A DNA stretch of 64,000 nucleotides from Gammaproteobacteria bacterium (GCA_030147845.1 JASBUN010000005.1:1-64000), one strand, 5' to 3'; shown: positions 47,833 through 56,499, numbered from the stretch's first letter. The notes: generated by a model from the letters alone, not told the origin. A program made the numbers and translations.

Positions 47833-48927
47833 TTACATTCCATTGTGCAGGCACAATTTTTCGTTATGCACGAATGGCGCTTTTACAACGCGTGCAGGCA
47901 CCATGCCGCCGCGAATCTCCACTTCCACTTCGGCGCCGGTCGCCATCGGCACGCGCGCAAAGGCGATCGAACGGGCAAGCGTTGGCGAAAAACTGCCGCT
48001 GAGAACTTCGCCATCACCGGCATCGCCGACCACCTTCTGGTGGTTGCGCAACACGCCGCGCCCTTGCAACACCAAACCCACCATTTTTTTCGCTACGCCG
48101 TCGGCGCGCTGGCGCTCCAGCGCAGCGCGGCCAATAAAGGCCCGATCGGCCGGCTCCCAGGCGACCGTCCAGGAGAGCGCCGCCTCCAACGGCGAGACGC
48201 GCTCGTCCATATCAGCACCATACAGGTTCATACCTGCTTCAAGACGCAGCGTATCGCGCGCGCCCAGACCGATCGGCGCAACACCGTGATCATGCAGGCG
48301 CTGCCATAACGTTACCGCACCCGGCGCCGAAAGCATGATCTCGAAGCCATCTTCGCCGGTATAACCGGTGCGTGCGATGAACAACTCGCCTGCCTGCATG
48401 GCCGTGAAGGCGGCCATGCTGCGCAAGCGATCGGCAGATATATCGGTAAGCGTGTCGCAGAGTCGAGCGCAGGCGTTCGGCCCCTGGACGGCGACCATCG
48501 CCAAATCGTCACGCGCGTTAATCTCGACGTCGAAACCGTTCGCTTGTTTGCGAATCCAGGCCAGATCCTTGTCACGGGTTGCGGCGTTAACCACCATTCG
48601 GAACCAGTCATCATGCATAAAATAGACGATCAGGTCATCGACGATGCCGCCATCGTCATTGAGCATGCAGCTATACAACGCCTGGCCGGCATGCTGGAGT
48701 GAATCGACGCTGTTGGCCAGAAGGCGTCGCAAAAACGGCCGCGCAGCACCGCCTTCAAGGTCGATTATGGTCATATGCGAGACATCAAACATACCGACGT
48801 CGGCGCGCACCTGGCGGTGTTCCTCGAGCTGCGAGCCGTAATTGAGCGGCATTTCCCAGCCAGCGAAATCGACCATTTTGCCGCCCATGGCGACATGTTG
48901 ACTGTATAACGGCGTTCGATTGGACAT
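47833..48927 (-). CDS. gcvT: Glycine cleavage system T protein (aminomethyltransferase)
   Basis: A 364-residue aminomethyltransferase that moves the C1 unit to tetrahydrofolate and releases ammonia. MVDFAGWEMPLNYGSQLEEH and the VFDVSHM-like GMFDVSHMTI at the N-terminus, then ARTGYTGEDGFEIML and GLGARDTLRLEAGMNLYG, are characteristic. It is the first gene behind the tandem glycine riboswitch, so the run gcvT-gcvH-gcvPA should be glycine-induced. Confidence 0.97.
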   Translation of the reverse strand: MSNRTPLYSQHVAMGGKMVDFAGWEMPLNYGSQLEEHRQVRADVGMFDVSHMTIIDLEGGAARPFLRRLLANSVDSLQHAGQALYSCMLNDDGGIVDDLIVYFMHDDWFRMVVNAATRDKDLAWIRKQANGFDVEINARDDLAMVAVQGPNACARLCDTLTDISADRLRSMAAFTAMQAGELFIARTGYTGEDGFEIMLSAPGAVTLWQRLHDHGVAPIGLGARDTLRLEAGMNLYGADMDERVSPLEAALSWTVAWEPADRAFIGRAALERQRADGVAKKMVGLVLQGRGVLRNHQKVVGDAGDGEVLSGSFSPTLARSIAFARVPMATGAEVEVEIRGGMVPARVVKAPFVHNEKLCLHNGM

Positions 48928-48964
48928 AATCTGTCAGTCGCGTCTGCGGTTAGGTGTCGCGCAT

Positions 48965-48999
48965 AAAAAAACGGCGGCAGGCCACGAGCCAACCGCCGC
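48965..48999 (-). terminator. Intrinsic terminator of the glycine riboswitch expression platform
   Basis: On the minus strand a stem CGGCGG/CCGCCG (48998-48993 with 48977-48972) is followed by seven U (48971-48965), just downstream of the second aptamer and upstream of gcvT. It is the expected OFF structure when glycine is absent. Confidence 0.75.
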
Positions 49000-49225
49000 T
49001 CCTCTGTCCAGTGACCTGAGAGATTGAAGCGCCGCACCGCATACCGACCCAGTCTGCATGGCAAGTGGCGCTCCTTCCCCTTCGGTGGACCATTCCGCAC
49101 GCGGACCGGTCGCTCTCCAGAGTCAACACCACCTCACGGTCCTTTTGCCTGAGCGTTTCCGAGCGGAGTTGCGCCTTCGGCTCCCGGCACCGCGCGGCAC
49201 AGGGCATCTCCCATGAGGGGGAAAA
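49000..49225 (-). ncRNA. Tandem glycine riboswitch
   Basis: Read on the minus strand, the leader shows two glycine aptamers in a row. The first is about 49215-49135, with GGGAGA, GCCGAAGGCGCAA, CUCGG-AAAC and GCUCAGGCAAAAGGACCG. The second is about 49122-49003, with CUCUGGAGAGCGACCGG, CACCGAAGGGG and AAUCUCUCAGG...CUGGACAGAGG. Both halves carry the conserved CCGAAGG loop and the CAGG core. The terminator at 48999-48965 follows at once, and gcvT begins 38 bases further on. Known members turn on gcv expression when glycine binds, so this one should do the same. Confidence 0.93.
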
Positions 49226-49236
49226 GTCGAACCGCA

Positions 49237-49265
49237 ACTATAACCGCAGGCCAGGGCAATTCCAA
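49237..49265 (-). promoter_or_regulatory. Candidate promoter of the gcv riboswitch transcript
   Basis: Minus strand TTGGAA (49265-49260), a 17-base spacer and TATAGT (49242-49237). This would place the transcription start near 49230, just upstream of the first aptamer, as expected. Confidence 0.55.
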
Positions 49266-49339
49266 GGCCGCTTCGGCCTATCCGCTATAAAAGCGAGGTC
49301 TCTGCTATGCGCGCCTAATATAAAGGTACATGGCCCGGT

Positions 49340-50590
49340 TCAGTGGTTTCGTTGCTGCGAAGCGCCGATCAACCGACCCACGGTCAGCCCTTGCACCAAA
49401 ATCGAAAACACCACCACCACGTAGGTCACGGTGACGATGATGGCGCGTTCCGGGCCGGCCGGTAGTGACAGCGCCAAAGCCACGGAAATGCCGCCGCGCA
49501 GGCCTCCCCAGGTCAGGATACGCACGGCGCGCGGGCTGAACTCGCGAAACGGGCGCATGACGCTCACCGGCAGCCCTACCGCCACAAAACGCGCCAGCAG
49601 GACGATCGGAATGGCCAATATCCCCGCCAACAGATACGTCCCGCTCAGGGTCAGCACCACCACTTCCAGCCCGATCATGACAAACAGCACCGCGTTCAAA
49701 ATTTCGTCGATGAGTTCCCAGAACATATCCAAGTGTGCGCGCGTGACCTCGGACATGGCGAACCAACGCCCGTGATTGCCGACCAGCAACCCGGCCACGA
49801 CGATGGCGATGGGGCCAGACAGATGCAACGCCTGAGCAAGCGCATAGCCACCAGTCACCAACGCCAGGGTAATAAGAATTTCCACTTGGTAATTATCCAC
49901 CGACTTGAGCATCCAAAAGGCCAACGCGCCAATGGCTGCACCGAACGCAGCACCGCCAACGGCTTCGCGCAGGAACAATAAAACAACATCGGTGGCATGC
50001 AGATCAGCGCCACCGACGGTAATCTGTAGCAATACCAGAAACACCACCACGCCGACGCCATCATTGAAAAGAGACTCCCCGGCGATCTTGGTTTCGAGGC
50101 GCTTGGACACACGAATTTGTTTCAGGATGCTCAGCACGGCAATCGGGTCGGTCGGCGAAATCAGGGCGCCAAACAACAGGCAATACATCAACGGCAGATT
50201 TATCCCCAGCCAACCGAGCAACAGCCAAAACAACGGGCCGATGATAAAAGTGGAGACCAACACGCCGGCGCTCGCCATCAGGCCGATGGTCCATTTTTGC
50301 TGTGACAAATCGCCGAAATTGACGTGTAAGGCGCCCGCGAACAGCAAGAAACTGAGCATGCCGTGCATCAAAGTCTCATTGAAATCGATATCCCGCAGCA
50401 TGGCGCTGACATCACCGCGCAGACCCGGCACCAAAGGCTCGAGTGCGATAATACCCAGCGACATCAGCAATGCGATCAGCATCAAACCGATGGTGGTCGG
50501 CAGACGCAGGTAGCGGTAATTCAAATAGCTGAATAACGCCGACAATGTGACCAGCACTGCCAGCAGATCGAAGAAGTGCATACTGCCCAT
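49340..50590 (-). CDS. CPA1-family sodium/proton antiporter (NhaP-like)
   Basis: A 416-residue membrane protein with about twelve to thirteen helices. The CPA1 signatures are LLFGALISPTDPIAVLSILK and the transport-site motif GESLFNDGVGVVVFL (Asn-Asp pair), followed by RILTWGGLRGGISVALALSLP. It should exchange Na+ or K+ for H+. The cation specificity is not readable. The start is either the ATG at 50590 or an internal one nine bases later. It is inserted between ubiI and gcvT, which are neighbours or near-neighbours in E. coli; it lies 56 bases downstream of ubiI. Confidence 0.92.
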   Translation of the reverse strand: MGSMHFFDLLAVLVTLSALFSYLNYRYLRLPTTIGLMLIALLMSLGIIALEPLVPGLRGDVSAMLRDIDFNETLMHGMLSFLLFAGALHVNFGDLSQQKWTIGLMASAGVLVSTFIIGPLFWLLLGWLGINLPLMYCLLFGALISPTDPIAVLSILKQIRVSKRLETKIAGESLFNDGVGVVVFLVLLQITVGGADLHATDVVLLFLREAVGGAAFGAAIGALAFWMLKSVDNYQVEILITLALVTGGYALAQALHLSGPIAIVVAGLLVGNHGRWFAMSEVTRAHLDMFWELIDEILNAVLFVMIGLEVVVLTLSGTYLLAGILAIPIVLLARFVAVGLPVSVMRPFREFSPRAVRILTWGGLRGGISVALALSLPAGPERAIIVTVTYVVVVFSILVQGLTVGRLIGASQQRNH

Positions 50591-50646
50591 GCTACGTTCC
50601 TTGTTTTGGCCGCGACCGGCGCTGCCGACGCAACCTGCGATCGGAC

Positions 50647-51867
50647 TCAGAATACGGTAGAAGGCGACCGCGCCAGAGCCGGCAGATCGCCTGACAGACC
50701 CATGGCGCGACGCATGATCAATTGCTTCACCGGCACCGCACGATCGACCAGCGACAGACCCAGGTTGCGCGCCAAGGACAACACCGACAGCTCAGAGCCG
50801 AACAGACGCTTAAAGCCGTCCATTACCGCCATGACGGCGACATTGTCGCCTTTGCGCCAGCGCTCATAGCGACGCAGTACGGCGAAATCGCCCGGGTCAC
50901 GTTGGCGCGCGAGCGCATCAGCGATCACCTCATAGAGCACCGCTGCATCGAGCAACCCCAGGTTGACGCCCTGGCCCGCCAGTGGATGAATGGTATGGGC
51001 GGCATCACCGATCAGCGCCATGCGTGAACCGACGTAGCGTTGCGCATGCTGTAGGCGCAGCGGAAAAGCGGCGCGCCGACCACAAACCTGTACTCCGCCC
51101 AGCGTGCTCTGAAAAGCCTGTTCCAATTCCTGCGAGAATTCGCGCTCGTTCAGTTTCAGCAAGCGTTGCGCGTGGTCCGGTCCGGTCGACCAAACAATCG
51201 AGCAATAGCCATCCGGTAAAGGCAGAAACGCGAGTGGTCCGGTGCGTAGGAAACGCTGGCGGGCGACGTCGAGGTGATCGCGCTCCGGCTTCACCGTAGC
51301 AACCAGCGCGGTCTGATCATAGGCCCAACCACGCACTGCTACGCCGGCCTGCGTACGCACTGCGGAACGCGCCCCGTCCGCGCCGACCAGCAGGCGCGCG
51401 CACAGCTCGGTTCCGTCGCGTAGCCGCACGCGCGCCGCCGCACGATCGGCCTGCGCTATTTCGACCTCGGCACGAATGACATCGACATGGTCAAACTGGC
51501 CCAAACTACGCAACAGCGCCGATTGAATCACCCGGTTCTCAACGATGTGTCCGAGCGTATCGAGGCCGATCTCGGCGCTGTCGAAATTGATCGAGCCGTG
51601 ACCACCCTCATCCCACACCTGCATTTCACGAAAGGGAGCCACCCGCACCGCCACCATGTCCGCCCACACCGACAGCGACTCGAAAATCCGTTGCGACGCA
51701 CGGGTGAGCGCCGACACGCGTAGATCGAATACATCGTCGTCAGCGACTTCGGTCAGCCCTGACTCAAGCACGGCTATACGCTGGCCGGTGTCCGCCAACG
51801 CACGCGCCAGCGTTGCACCGACCATGCCGCCACCGACGATCACGATGTCATAGGAATCGGGCATCAA
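50647..51867 (-). CDS. ubiI: Ubiquinone biosynthesis FAD monooxygenase (UbiI/VisC type)
   Basis: A 406-residue flavin monooxygenase of the UbiH/UbiI/UbiF/COQ6 family. YDIVIVGGGMVGATLARAL binds FAD, LLVGADGARSAVRTQAGV is the DG motif, and LIGDAAHTIHPLAGQGVNLGLLDA binds the ribityl chain. Position after ubiH, as in E. coli, suggests UbiI (C5 hydroxylation of the ring); the paralogues cannot be separated safely by eye. It is 52 bases downstream of ubiH. The ring hydroxylations need O2, so aerobic respiration is implied. Confidence 0.9.
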   Translation of the reverse strand: MMPDSYDIVIVGGGMVGATLARALADTGQRIAVLESGLTEVADDDVFDLRVSALTRASQRIFESLSVWADMVAVRVAPFREMQVWDEGGHGSINFDSAEIGLDTLGHIVENRVIQSALLRSLGQFDHVDVIRAEVEIAQADRAAARVRLRDGTELCARLLVGADGARSAVRTQAGVAVRGWAYDQTALVATVKPERDHLDVARQRFLRTGPLAFLPLPDGYCSIVWSTGPDHAQRLLKLNEREFSQELEQAFQSTLGGVQVCGRRAAFPLRLQHAQRYVGSRMALIGDAAHTIHPLAGQGVNLGLLDAAVLYEVIADALARQRDPGDFAVLRRYERWRKGDNVAVMAVMDGFKRLFGSELSVLSLARNLGLSLVDRAVPVKQLIMRRAMGLSGDLPALARSPSTVF

Positions 51868-51919
51868 TTTGGTTCGCTATACATCATCGGCATGCCGCGT
51901 CAGCGGCGTCCCCCACACG

Positions 51920-53197
51920 TCAGTGCAACGGCAAACCCCGTCCCAGGCGTGACAGACGTCCTGCCATACCCATGGTGCGCCGCGCCAGAAATTGCCGCAG
52001 CGGCGGCAACAGATCCACCGCCAGTAAGCCCAGATCGCGCGCAACGGCGACCGGCATGAGAGGATTGCTGAACAAGCGCGCGAGACCGTCGGTAAATGCG
52101 ATCATGACGCTATGATCGTGCCGGCGCCATTGCGCATAGCGCTGCAGCAGGGCGGCGGCACCGACATCGCTACCCTGGCGCGCCGCGTCAGCGAGCAACT
52201 CGGCCAGCACCGCGACATCACGAATACCTAAATTGAAGCCCTGTCCGGCGACCGGATGCAAAGTATGGGCGGCGTTGCCGATCAACGCCACCCGCGCGTG
52301 TACGTGCGTGCGTGCGCGCACCAGTGCGAGCGGATATGCGTGCCGTTCACCCGCTCTGATCATACGCCCCAGACGATAGCCGAAACGGTCCTGCAGAGCG
52401 CGCAGGAAGCCGGCCTCATCCAACGCCATCAGGGCGTCGACCTGCGCATCACGCGCCGTCCATACCAACGAACAGCGACCGGATGTGGCCGGCTCACCAT
52501 CGGCGGAGTGCAGCGGCAACAGCGCCAAAGGCCCAGTATCAGTGAAACGTTCGTAGGCGACGTGGTCGTGCGATTTTTCGGTGCTGATGTTCGCGATAAT
52601 GGCGGTTTGACCATAATCCCAGCGTCGCACGGCAATACCCAGTTGCTGACGCACGGATGAGCCGGCGCCATCGGCGCCCACCACCAGCGCGGCGCGCACG
52701 CATCGTTCACCGTGTTCGGTATGGATTCGCGCCGTTGCCGCAGTTTGCCCCACTTCGAGCGCAGTGAGTTGCGCCGGGCAGAGAAACTCGACATTGGTTG
52801 CGGCGCCGATGCGCTCCTGCAACACGCGGCCCAACACGCGCGTCTCCAATACGTAACCCAATGCGTCGACGCGCTGCTCGGCGGCATCCAGGCGCGCCAC
52901 GCCGAAGCGGCCACGATCGGAGATGTGAATTCGGCGAATCGGCGCGGCCCGAAGCACCATTGATTCCCACAGACCCATGGCCGAAAAGATACTTGACGAA
53001 CCATATGCCAGGGCGATGCTCCGATCATCGTAGCTGGGCTGTGCCGGTGAACGTAACGGCGTGCCGTCGATGACCATGACACGCAATGGCAGGCGCGCCA
53101 ACGCACAGGCGAGGCTCGCCCCCACCATACCGCCACCGACGATCAGAACATCGCACTCGGTCATCGTAGACTGATGCGCGCCCACGTCGCTCGCCAT
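51920..53197 (-). CDS. ubiH: 2-octaprenyl-6-methoxyphenyl hydroxylase UbiH
   Basis: A 425-residue paralogue of the preceding gene. It has the same FAD motifs (CDVLIVGGGMVGASLACAL, LVVGADGAGSSVRQQLGI, LIGNAAHTLHPVAGQGFNLGIRD). Position between pepP and ubiI supports UbiH (C1 hydroxylation). The ATG at 53195-53197 overlaps the pepP stop (TGATG), which favours that start; the ATG at 53164 would place the FAD motif nearer the N-terminus and is an alternative. The two paralogues in tandem presumably divide the ring hydroxylation steps. Confidence 0.9.
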   Translation of the reverse strand: MASDVGAHQSTMTECDVLIVGGGMVGASLACALARLPLRVMVIDGTPLRSPAQPSYDDRSIALAYGSSSIFSAMGLWESMVLRAAPIRRIHISDRGRFGVARLDAAEQRVDALGYVLETRVLGRVLQERIGAATNVEFLCPAQLTALEVGQTAATARIHTEHGERCVRAALVVGADGAGSSVRQQLGIAVRRWDYGQTAIIANISTEKSHDHVAYERFTDTGPLALLPLHSADGEPATSGRCSLVWTARDAQVDALMALDEAGFLRALQDRFGYRLGRMIRAGERHAYPLALVRARTHVHARVALIGNAAHTLHPVAGQGFNLGIRDVAVLAELLADAARQGSDVGAAALLQRYAQWRRHDHSVMIAFTDGLARLFSNPLMPVAVARDLGLLAVDLLPPLRQFLARRTMGMAGRLSRLGRGLPLH

Positions 53198-54510
53198 CAG
53201 TGACTACCGGCGCCCATTAGCGCTTCGATTTCGTCGACTTGCTTGGGCGCACCGCTGGTCAGCACGTCGGCGCCGGCACGCGTCACCAGTACGTCGTCTT
53301 CGATACGGATACCAATCCCCCACCATTTTTTGGCGACACCCTTACTGTCGACGGGTATATACAATCCAGGCTCCACGGTCAGCACCATGCCGGGCTCAAG
53401 AACCCGCCACTGATCACCTACTTTATAGTCGCCGACGTCGTGAACATCCATGCCCAGCCAGTGCCCGGTGCGATGCATATAAAAGCGCCGATAGCTTTCA
53501 TTTTTGATCAACGGGCGCAGCTTGCCCTTGAGCAAGCCCAGTTCCACCAACCCTGCAGTAAGCGTCTCCACTGCCGCCATATGCGGGATATTCCAATGAG
53601 TTCCGGCACGAGTCTTCGAAATGGCCGCCTCCTGCGCCGCCAGCACCACCTCGTAGAGTGCGCGTTGCGCCGGGCTGAAACGTCCGTTGACAGGAAACGT
53701 GCGGGTGATGTCGGCGGCGTAATAGTCAAATTCAGCGCCGGCATCGACAAGTAACAGATCACCGTCGATCAGTTCATCGGCGTTTTCGGTGTAATGCAGC
53801 ACACAGGCGTTGTTGCCGCCGCCGACGATCGGCGGATAGGCCGGTTCCGATCGATTTTTGCGGAAATGGTATAGGTACTCAGCCTCGATCTGATACTCGG
53901 TCAAACCCGGTCGACAAATCTGCATGGCCCGGCGGTGGGCCTCGACCGAGATGCGTGCCGCCTCGCGCATATTCTTGATCTCAGCCTTGCTCTTGAATAA
54001 GCGCATGTCGTGCAATAAATGTTCCAGGGAAACGTACTCGTCCGGCGGCCGCACGCCGCGTCGCGCGCCCTCACGGATACGATTGATCCAACCGAACACG
54101 CGCTGATCGAACTCGGGATGTTCGCCGACGGTGTAGTAAACTCGTGCGCGCCCTTCGAGCAGGCCCGGCAGGATATCGTCGATGTCGGTTATGGGAAACG
54201 AATCATCGGCGCCATAGATCTCGCAGGCGCCTTCCTGGCCCGCCCGATAGCCGTTCCAGGTTTCCATGACCGGGTCGCGCTCGCGGCAAAACAGTATGTA
54301 CTCGGCCTGTTTGCGTCCCGGAATAAGCACCGCCACCGCTTCGGGTTCTGGGAATCCGGTCAGGTAGGCGAAGTCGCTGTCCTGGCGATAGGAAAATTCC
54401 ACGTCGCGGTTGCGAATGCGCACCGGCGCGGCGGCGATGATGGCAACCGCGTCGGGGCCCATCATCCGCATGAGCTGCTTGCGGCGTTTGGCGAACTCGT
54501 TACTGTTCAT
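53197..54510 (-). CDS. pepP: Xaa-Pro aminopeptidase P
   Basis: A 437-residue creatinase-fold metallopeptidase that removes N-terminal residues before proline. The five metal ligands are Asp256, Asp267, His350, Glu380 and Glu404, at nearly the same spacing as in E. coli PepP. An N-terminal creatinase-like domain (residues 1-170) includes EFSYRQDSDFAYLTGFPEP. The ATG at 54508-54510 is chosen; the open frame runs on to 55095 through ygfB in a different frame and is spurious there. It is 43 bases downstream of ygfB. Confidence 0.97.
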   Translation of the reverse strand: MNSNEFAKRRKQLMRMMGPDAVAIIAAAPVRIRNRDVEFSYRQDSDFAYLTGFPEPEAVAVLIPGRKQAEYILFCRERDPVMETWNGYRAGQEGACEIYGADDSFPITDIDDILPGLLEGRARVYYTVGEHPEFDQRVFGWINRIREGARRGVRPPDEYVSLEHLLHDMRLFKSKAEIKNMREAARISVEAHRRAMQICRPGLTEYQIEAEYLYHFRKNRSEPAYPPIVGGGNNACVLHYTENADELIDGDLLLVDAGAEFDYYAADITRTFPVNGRFSPAQRALYEVVLAAQEAAISKTRAGTHWNIPHMAAVETLTAGLVELGLLKGKLRPLIKNESYRRFYMHRTGHWLGMDVHDVGDYKVGDQWRVLEPGMVLTVEPGLYIPVDSKGVAKKWWGIGIRIEDDVLVTRAGADVLTSGAPKQVDEIEALMGAGSH

Positions 54511-54553
54511 ATCGACATACGTCCGATCGGTTGTACTGAAGTATGGTGAACGG

Positions 54554-55114
54554 CTATTGCAGCCCCGGACCGCCCTGCACCGGGTGCAGCTCTTCATATA
54601 TGAGCAGGACACCCATACGCACATACTCGACGATCTCGACGTAAGAGCCTTCCTCGTCGTTGGCGTCGGCGTCCGGATCGGCCTCGACGCGCGTAATTTC
54701 GGTAAAGTCGCGCAGCAGCTCACCCACGTCCGCCGGCAAGCGTGAGCTGTCGCTGATGCCGCCGGCGCTGAATCCCAATACGAAGCCCTGACACCACTCG
54801 CTGAGCGCATCGGCGCGCGTCTGAACCGGCTGAACGTCCTCGGGAAGCAATAATTCGAAACCAAACTCGTCGTCGTGGAGGCGCTGCTGGGTCTCCGCAT
54901 ACAATTGTGCGAGCAGCGCACGCGCCTCTGAAGCCAGTAAGTTGGTGCCCGGCGGCGAGCCGCCCAAAACTTCATCGATCCAGCGATCGCGGCCGCTGCG
55001 ACCGCCTGCGCATAGCATTCCGCACAGCATTCCGTGACCCTCGGCTGCGCCGGCGGCGCTCTCAGCGCGCTCCAGAGCGGCTTGAACATGTGCATATTCG
55101 GTCGGGTACGACAT
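54554..55114 (-). CDS. ygfB: YecA/YgfB (UPF0149) family protein
   Basis: A 186-residue YgfB-family protein. The N-terminus (AALERAESAAGAAEGHGMLCGMLCAGG) and the central SEWCQGFVLGFSAGG are family hallmarks, followed by an acidic stretch (DPDADANDEEGSYVEIVEYVRMG). In Pseudomonas YgfB modulates expression of an amidase and beta-lactam tolerance; the role here is unknown. The ATG at 55112-55114 is used. It starts the ygfB-pepP-ubiH-ubiI run and is divergent from the zapB-like gene. Confidence 0.92.
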   Translation of the reverse strand: MSYPTEYAHVQAALERAESAAGAAEGHGMLCGMLCAGGRSGRDRWIDEVLGGSPPGTNLLASEARALLAQLYAETQQRLHDDEFGFELLLPEDVQPVQTRADALSEWCQGFVLGFSAGGISDSSRLPADVGELLRDFTEITRVEADPDADANDEEGSYVEIVEYVRMGVLLIYEELHPVQGGPGLQ

Positions 55115-55260
55115 GTCTTTCCTGTTTAGAGCGCAGCCGTCAAGAGGCATCCGGGATTTCGTACCGTTGCCGAGTAGCCACCGAAAAATCAAGTAAAAGC
55201 GGTGCACTGCCGCTATGGTACCATTGCGCGCAGCCGAGCAAAAATGACGCCGGCGGGCCA

Positions 55261-55289
55261 TTGACCGTACCATACAGCCGCTCTATATT
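55261..55289 (+). promoter_or_regulatory. Strong sigma-70-like promoter, apparently leaderless, for the zapB-like gene
   Basis: TTGACC (55261-55266), a 17-base spacer and TATATT (55284-55289). The ATG of the next gene begins 7 bases after the -10 box, where transcription itself should start. No Shine-Dalgarno sequence fits in the remaining six bases. Confidence 0.6.
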
Positions 55290-55295
55290 GATTGC

Positions 55296-55529
55296 ATGGC
55301 AAACGACAAATCAACGCAGGTCACCGAGTTGGATCTCAACAAGCTTGAGTACCGCATCGCGGAGCTGATCCGTGTGTGCGAACGCCTCAAGGAGGAGAAT
55401 CTCACACTCAGGGGTCAGCACAAGGCGCTCGCCACCGAGCGTGCCGCCCTGCTCGAGAAAAATGACTCCGTGCGTGTGCGCGTAGAAGCCATGATCAATC
55501 GCTTACGGTCTATGGAGCGGAGTCCGTGA
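55296..55529 (+). CDS. ZapB-like / TIGR02449 coiled-coil protein
   Basis: A 77-residue, almost wholly helical protein with a long coiled coil (residues 12-72; ELDLNKLEYRIAELIRVCERL, then LRGQHKALATERAALLEKND). It fits the TIGR02449 family found next to zapA in gammaproteobacteria and is ZapB-like in character. It presumably works with ZapA at the FtsZ ring (inference from neighbourhood). The stop overlaps the zapA GTG start (GTGA). Its ATG sits at the predicted transcription start. Confidence 0.85.
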   Translation: MANDKSTQVTELDLNKLEYRIAELIRVCERLKEENLTLRGQHKALATERAALLEKNDSVRVRVEAMINRLRSMERSP

Positions 55530-55840
55530 GTAGCGCGCCGCAGCCGGTATCAGTGCATATCCTGGATAAGGATTACTTGGTCGCTTGCCGCGAAGATGAG
55601 CGCGAAGCGCTGCAGGACACGGCCCGTTATCTGGACCATAAGATGCGCGAAATCCGTGATACCGGCAAGGTGGTCGGCGTTGAACGTATCGCCGTAATGG
55701 CTGCGCTGAACATTGCACACGACTTGTTGCAGAACAAGTCATTGCGCGATGACCAGGCGCACTCCATGAGCGCCCGCATCCGGGCGTTACAGGATAAGAT
55801 TGAGCTTGCCCTGAATCAGGGCAAGCAGATGGAGCTGTAG
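55526..55840 (+). CDS. zapA: Cell division protein ZapA
   Basis: A 104-residue ZapA that cross-links FtsZ filaments. An N-terminal globular head (VSVHILDKDYLVACREDEREAL) is followed by YLDHKMREIR and a C-terminal coiled coil. The GTG start at 55526 is coupled to the preceding gene by a four-base overlap. The end of the gene contains a 21-base perfect palindrome at 55805-55825, 60 bases before the 6S RNA. Confidence 0.95.
   Translation: MSSAPQPVSVHILDKDYLVACREDEREALQDTARYLDHKMREIRDTGKVVGVERIAVMAALNIAHDLLQNKSLRDDQAHSMSARIRALQDKIELALNQGKQMEL
55805..55825. promoter_or_regulatory. 21-base palindrome inside the zapA 3' end
   Basis: CTTGCCCTGA-A-TCAGGGCAAG: ten-base arms around one base. It lies in coding sequence, 60 bases upstream of the 6S RNA 5' end, where an upstream operator or mRNA hairpin could act. 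Confidence 0.4.
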
Positions 55841-55885
55841 CGCGGGTCGTAGCCGCGTGGCTAGGGACGGCACTTTCCGGTTTTG

Positions 55886-56069
55886 GCATCCTCTGCGGTG
55901 TTCGTCAGTTGGCTGGGTTTTTTCTTGAGCCTAGATACTGACCCCGGGAGCGTAAGATCAGCGTTGTTGCGCATGTCCGCCTAGAGCGGAAAGCCTGATA
56001 CGCTCCGGACGCTCCCACCTGAACCACTGGTTCAAGGGCGAAAGCCGCAGCGGCACAGGCGGAGGATGC
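55886..56069 (+). ncRNA. ssrS: 6S RNA
   Basis: About 184 bases with a closing stem GCATCCTC-TGC (55886-55896) pairing with GC-GGAGGATGC (56059-56069) and a large internal bulge. Primary-sequence marks of gammaproteobacterial 6S RNA are GTTCG near the 5' end, CTTGAGCC, and CACCTGAACCACTGGTTCAAGGG with AAAGCCGCAGCGGCA at the 3' side. It lies directly after zapA, its conserved position. It binds RNA polymerase-sigma70 in stationary phase. The exact ends are inferred from the stem. Confidence 0.9.
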
Positions 56070-56499
56070 CACCTAATTCTTTCCTCAGCATCGCGTCGTA
56101 TAGGGCGCAGACCCTATCGCATCGCGACCGATTTTCAATCTCCGAGCCCTTTGCATCCCGCCCCCGTTACATCTCAGTCAGCGAGCGCAAGTGGCGCCGT
56201 TGGTGAGCAGTAGCGCCGAACTACGGCAAGCGTCGATACTGACGCCGATCTCCGCATAGGTACGTCGACTCCGCTGACGGAACCTGTCACGCGTCGGCGC
56301 AATACCAAGCGTGACGCAAAATCTGCCAAACCCGTACACCAAACACAGCAGCGCACAGGCGTCATCACGATTCTATTCGCGGCGCGCTTGTTGCCCCGGC
56401 GCTTTGACGCAACAATAGCGGCGGCGACGACACGACGCAATGCAGAACCACTGCATTGCATCTTGCAACATTTCACGTGATCAAGCGGATGGACAAACA
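56070..56499. other. Gap after 6S RNA with no recognised gene
   Basis: 430 bases. In many gammaproteobacteria ygfA (5-formyl-THF cyclo-ligase) follows 6S RNA, but no frame here resembles it. A hairpin with arms ATAGGG/CCCTAT lies near 56100-56117. Otherwise I see nothing. Confidence 0.5.

Noticed and set aside
54511-55095. N-terminal extension of pepP to 632 residues
   Set aside because: The extension lies over ygfB in a different frame and is Arg/Ser-rich, unlike PepP proteins, which start where the ATG at 54510 lies.
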